Assembly (NCBI GenBank): GCA_034401795.1
Contig: CM067360.1
Coordinates: 124,903,883-124,967,882 of the forward strand
Source: Chaetoderma sp. LZ-2023a
Lineage: Eukaryota; Mollusca; Caudofoveata; Chaetodermatida; Chaetodermatidae
DNA: 64,000 nt
Reading direction: 5' to 3'
Positions 59,200-64,000 of the stretch are shown here, piece by piece (the first letter of the stretch is position 1; each line of letters opens with the position of its first letter). The position numbers and the translations under genes were made by a program. Below the pieces are notes generated by a model. That model worked only from the letters and a program-made list of their open reading frames with translations, searched no databases and was not told where the DNA came from.

Positions 59200-60469
59200 A
59201 ATAAAAGTTAAATTTGTGATTGAAATATGGGCAGTTTTACAGTCCTGGGCTCATTTGAAATTTGACAATTTTCTGCTGATTTATTTGATAACTCTATCGT
59301 GATAATAGACATTTGCAATTGCATAAAATCAATGTGTGTTAACTCTAATAAAATCCAAACACGGACTCAAGATATCTTTACCTGTGACTGAGTAATGGCG
59401 ATTTCACCCCTTAAATAGCTCCAAAATGTTGACTCATTTCAGAAATAAACTACTTAGATGTATGTAAATGTGTATACTTTTAATCATAAACTAAGTCAAT
59501 GACTTATTTATAGCAAGACTGGTGTGTTTTATAAACAATATAAATAATAGAGTAATGTGTTGGGAAATTCTTCCCCCCCCCAAAAAAAAATAGCGATATT
59601 GCACAACATGACTTTTCCGTCAAACAAAATGTCTTTTCCGACACAAACTGCAAAACCATTTTATCCATTATATTGGATAGATTTGGAATTAAGACAATTT
59701 CTGCAGCAATAGTAAGGTATTTGCCACAATAAATAAACTAAGGAAAATTAAATTTAATATTTGGTTAACAAGTGACACAGCATGTAAAATAATGAAGCAA
59801 ATTTCCGTGAAATTGATGTCCTTTCCGACACATCAGATGTGTGCACGGTGCATGCCAATTACAAATAAATATAAACACCAAGATATTATGGGTTGAAATT
59901 GTTGCCTTCGGTTTCACTGAATATATTTACAGCACGCCAAAGTCATGTCAATTATTTATTGTTTTAGTGCTTTATAAGTAATTGAATTGGCTATGTCAAC
60001 ATGTCCTTTCTGACACAACAAAACCTATTACAGTTAAGCTATAAGTAATGTGGCCACAATACGATTTTAGATTTTCAAAGTATTGCAATAGCATCCTCTA
60101 CTCAAAACAAAAGCTGGAGTCAAATATTTTAGTGATTAATTTATTTTAATATAAATTTTGGTAACCAATAATGTAACTTGCAAAATAACAACAAGTTATA
60201 AATAACATGATTCTATAAATATTCAAATTGTTTAGCCAAGATTAACTGACTGACAAAAAGTCCTACCATATTCTATCCGTCAAAGAATTATTTATTACAA
60301 ACAGAACAGCATTACAGCAGTTACCAATATACCAGCCATTTGTGTTGGAAAGGACACATCTCTTGACATTTGGTTAATAAAGTTCTTGATTTCTGTATTT
60401 TCACAATTCTAATGCTCAATAACTGATATGCCTGTTATGTTTAATTCACCTACATGCTTCCACTTAGGA

Positions 60470-60500
<31 letters not shown>

Positions 60501-62740
60501 TTAATTGTCATGTTAGTCATCAATATCCGATTTTATTGTTCAACAATATGCATTAAATATTGCTGAACAATGAAATGCACCCTACCGTCTTTCACAACTA
60601 TGTGACCAACATGTGTTTCATTTTAAGCTTAGGCAAACAAGGTCAATAAACTACATAGATATTTTCCAAATTAACAAAGCTAAATGTGAACGTGCCTGTA
60701 CCGGGCAATGCCTGCAGTAATATTGAGAAGTAAAAGACACAGATAATCAGGCCAGCACTGCCTCTATGACATCTGGAAGAAGCAAATTTACGGTACACAG
60801 ACAAAGCAGCAAGAACTGATGATGCTCTGGAAGACCAGGATATGGAAAAAGGCATGAGGAAGAAGAAAAAGAACAATCCGGAATGTACCATGATGGACAA
60901 TTACAGGAGAAGCAATTAACAAAAGGGAAAGCAGAAACAGAAAAGTGCACAAGCTCGGTGGCGCGACAAGGAATAAGACACGGCATGGACAGTGTCTGCA
61001 AATATTATCGTATGTATCAAGCCTTCGAAACGTCCATGCTCCAAGGAGGAACGATATTTCAAAAGAACCAAGCAGAGCAGCTACAACTTCCCCAGCATCC
61101 CCAACATATTCCCCAGCTGTTGAGACGTTTGTCAACAGAACAGACGAAAAAAGGAAACATCTTAACACTATAGCATTGGTGCTAAAGATTCAAGAAGTAG
61201 ATCAAAACACAGGATTGCCAAGAGATTGTGCGTAACAAGGGTCTTATGGACAAAAAAACAAAGAACAAAAAGCTGTGAGATAATCTCTCTTTAATCATTT
61301 AAAGGAAGATATTTCATACAGAAAAGGGTGAAGAACGGAAATGTTGAAAACCTGTTGCAACATTCCTGTGCAGATATATACAAGATCGGCAGCGAAGTGC
61401 ATCCAAACATGGATATAAGCTTCTGCAATTGAAGCTGGCACATATTTGTGCAATCAGGTATGATGAAAGAATAATCCGTTGCTACAAAGCATGTAAGAAT
61501 GAAAAGTTATTGTTGAATGCTCTATGCATCACCCATAAGCAAAATCATAGAACACAAGAAAGAGTTCTTAAGCAGTAAACATGCTGAGGAAAGGGGTGAA
61601 GATGACTGTCACTGACCTGACAATTGACCTAGGTTCAGAGTTGTAATTAGGCACAGACATACGTGTAGGTGACTGTACATGGTAGCATGTACATCAATGA
61701 CGCAGGTGAGACTGGGCATCCAACATGCATTGAATCATTTGTAGACTTGCTATTTCTTGTCTAATATTTACATTTATATCTGAGCAACGAGTCTGATTGT
61801 TTATGATTGTACAGCAATACAATGTATTTGGAAAAGACCCTAACTGCTATGCATGTGGAATGGTAGTGTGGATCTTTTAAATAAATATCCTTTTCGGCAC
61901 ACTAAATTATCACTATTACTGTTTGCATGTAAGAAAATTCATTGTATATGTATCTGCTAACCTTTACCAGCATTACAATTGATATGCGACCAGATTTTTG
62001 GTTTCCTATTGCTAAACCAGTTTTCTTTTCTGAATGATCATTTTAAAAGTGATTACCAATGATTTTCATAATGGACGGTTATGTTTCATTGTATAGCATC
62101 AGGTGGGTGTAGATATTAGTTCATAAATGCACCACTTACAATTCTTATATATTTCTTAATAATTCTAATTGCTGCATAAATTAATTCAATGATTAACTAA
62201 GATCACAACATAGTCAAAGGCATATGTCCTTTTCAACACATAATGTGTCGGAATGGACATTAATTTTGACTGCCAAAGGCACTAAGTAGACCCAAAATAC
62301 ATAATTCAAACACACCTATGAGACAGTTGACATATCATAAGCATGCCAATTTGATTTTGTGTAGATAGTGTGGCCTATTATTCACTGCCACACAACTTCA
62401 TGAAGGAATTTAAGAGATTTGCTTATTAAGAATCTTGATATTCCATGCAGTTATCTTTTAAATACATATGTTTAAATGGTCTTAGATAAAGTTCAACCAC
62501 CAATTGGCATGCCAACAAGAACACACCTTAATAATTATGTATCGTGGTATTTTAGATTGCATATTGACAAGTTCTTTATGTCTTTAATAAATAAGTTATT
62601 TTCCAACTATTCAACTTCCATCTACGATTTCTCAGTAACCTGATTGGATTGTTTTCCCCCATGCTTATTGTTATGCTAAATCAGAATAAGGTTCAATAAA
62701 GGTCATGGATTGAACACAATTTGGAAGCCTGTGAGACAAT
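59200..62740. repeat. Non-coding stretch with a recurring 17-bp motif
   Basis: The motif ATGTCCTTTCCGACACA or its complement appears near 59628, 59818, 60001, 60343, 61887, 62225 and 62245, and outside the stretch near 50833. A (TA)n run is at 60469-60497. Polar, Gln/Lys-rich frames at 60789-61235 overlap each other and show no recognisable domain. Possibly one old repeat element. Confidence 0.5.
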
Positions 62741-62744
62741 GGAC

Positions 62745-63150
62745 CCTTCCATTTTTAGCTATGCCCCGCCCATCACTAGCTAAGCTCCACCCACACCTCG
62801 CCGTGTTTGGATTGATCAATCCCCCAAATGCCCTAGCTATCAATTTCCTGAAAACTATACAGGGAAGCTGTTGGACATTTTGTAACTAATTTGACTGGGT
62901 GCTGTTGCTGCATATGGCAGCAACAGCGCCCAGTCAAACTAGTTTCAAAATATTCAACAGAATAGTTATTAAATAGTAAAAGAAAACAATTTATACAACA
63001 ACGCATAGACCGTCTTCAAATATGCGTTCGTGACGTACTTATCGACGTCATTCATGTCGTCATTCATTATGATGTCAATGTACACATCACGCAGTTCATT
63101 GTGACGTCATATGATGGGTGAGTACTCTGGAAAGGTGAATTGTGTGCTCA
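62745..63150 (+). repeat. Interspersed hairpin/CRE repeat, copy 2
   Basis: Same order as 36686-37060: GCCCCGCCCATCACTAGCTA, CTGAAAACTATACAGGGAAG, a palindrome (62868-62960), then ATTCATTATGATGTCA, TGACGTCA (63102-63109) and ATGATGGGTG. Confidence 0.75.
62868..62960. repeat. 93-bp near-perfect palindrome
   Basis: Arms of 44 bp match at about 39 positions around a CATATG centre. The outer ends are CTGTTGGACATTTTG and CAAAATATTCAACAG. The inner arm is CTGTTGCTGC/GCAGCAACAG. It is the clearest member of a family of such hairpins in the window. Confidence 0.85.
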
Positions 63151-63605
63151 GGATTGTAAAACAGCCTACATTCATAAAACAAACAAAATATTATTTTATA
63201 TCCACATCTATATATTGAATAGAATATTACATAAACAAATGGTGTAAGCAAATTGTCGATGGTGAAGAGATGGCATTAGGCCATATATAGCCTAACAATG
63301 ATTACTATAATTCTGACACACATCACGCTTTATTCATTTACTTGATGTAGTATTAACTATTTGATTCCCAAATACCAAAATACTTATTCTGCTCAGAGCC
63401 ATTCTGTTGAATATTCTGAATAATTTGACTGAGAGCTACAGGTTCCGGTTCCTCGTAAATTAGTTTCAAAGTATTCAAAACCACACGTGTTTTTCTTAAA
63501 ATGGAAATTCTGGGACTTCAGAGTGCAAAGGGTTAAACAAGTACTTTCACCAGACAACAGAACATATGACGATGAGGAACCCTACTCCAAATTTGTATGA
63601 CTTAC
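63151..63605. other. Intron sequence with another hairpin unit
   Basis: A hairpin-family unit lies at about 63402-63475 (CTGTTGAATATTCTG and TTTCAAAGTATTC). No gene. Confidence 0.55.
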
Positions 63606-63738
63606 CAAAGGTCTGGAATATCCGCCTTGTGGTTTGTGTATTGAGTATTCCCTTTTCTCTGAGCGTATCAGCAACGGTTGCAGCTGTTATTGAAGATACG
63701 TACTGCGTTATGTACGGAATTGCCGACAAGGCGCCATT
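63606..63738 (-). CDS. SLC17-type transporter, first recognised exon
   Basis: A 133-bp exon with acceptor TTTTGTGCATAG and donor GTAAGT. It reads NGALSAIPYITQYVSSITAA, then TVADTLREKGILNTQTTRRI and FQTF plus one base. NG-x-LSA-x-PY, AD-x-LR-x-K-x-x-ST/NT and RRIF are SLC17 signatures of the loop between helices 7 and 8. Upstream exons must lie beyond 63739; none is recognisable to the window end. Confidence 0.88.
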
Positions 63739-64000
63739 CTATGCACAAAAATAATCAATATATAATATAAATTATAGAAACCCTGATGCACATTAAACAA
63801 GCCACATTTCGTGTACATGCAGGTGTAAATAGGTCTGGCATCTTCATAGTTTATCACACATGGTGTCAGGAGAGGGATGTGATCTGAAACTATCCATTCT
63901 TGAACATGAAGAATACATGTTAAGAAAACATTATGAACATCCTGATTGGGACAGTGGTGACCTATATCAAGAATACTACTGATTCAAAAACATATGAGAT
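63739..64000. other. Upstream intron of the SLC17 gene, no feature seen
   Basis: AT-rich sequence. No further exon, promoter or repeat is recognisable before the window ends. Confidence 0.5.

Noticed and set aside
60643-61235. Overlapping frames on both strands as a host or transposase gene
   Set aside because: No recognisable domain, stops in the upstream part of the plus-strand frame, and low-complexity Lys/Gln/Glu composition.

Overview
This window is eukaryotic and almost certainly from an invertebrate animal, probably aquatic. The reasons are a split host gene of the SLC17 organic-anion transporter family, several LTR and non-LTR retrotransposons, a tRNA-derived SINE, MITE-like hairpins and very abundant micro- and minisatellites. 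There is no prokaryotic gene organisation. The species cannot be named from the sequence. Most long open frames here are broken transposon genes or translations of simple repeats.

Layout. (1) Positions 1-17207 hold one large minus-strand Ty3/gypsy element with about 3-kb LTRs. Its left LTR is cut by the window edge, and the element carries an internal tandem duplication of pol. Its U3 promoter contains an uninterrupted heat-shock element, cAMP-response octamers, CCAAT boxes and a TATA box. (2) About 17208-21180 holds a second, older minus-strand Ty3/gypsy element, truncated inside integrase next to the first. (3) 21.4-32.9 kb is an unusual composite region. A near-perfect 1.2-kb inverted repeat (23577-24776 and 31223-32426) encloses about 8.85 kb that carries two intact small genes. 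One encodes a C2H2 zinc-finger acidic protein. The other encodes a Cys-rich protein whose stop codon is followed by a textbook histone-type 3'-end stem-loop. Both genes sit downstream of the same cassette: GC-rich minisatellite, TATA box and shared leader. A decayed, inverted copy of the zinc-finger gene lies just outside the left arm. (4) 32.9-35.8 kb is non-coding, with simple repeats, a roughly 175-bp tandem repeat, palindromic hairpins and a MITE. (5) From 35.9 kb to at least 63.7 kb a host SLC17-type transporter gene runs on the minus strand. Its last four coding exons are recognisable (63606-63738, 40109-40259, 37156-37246, 35880-36092) and join in consistent splice phases.

The 23.3-kb intron of that gene holds two head-to-tail Tx1/L1-like LINEs on the minus strand. 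They lie near long (CTA)n tracts. It also holds a solo LTR inside one LINE, a tRNA-derived SINE, a plus-strand LINE fragment, and a stretch (59.5-62.3 kb) with a recurring 17-bp motif. A 47-bp satellite of about 22 units abuts the 3' splice site of the third recognised exon.

The most promising novel material is the 8.85-kb inverted-repeat element with its two genes and the histone-type 3' end. Next are the heat-shock-element LTR and the recurrent hairpin/CRE repeat family. All assignments rest on reading the sequence by eye; identities are estimates and no search was run.
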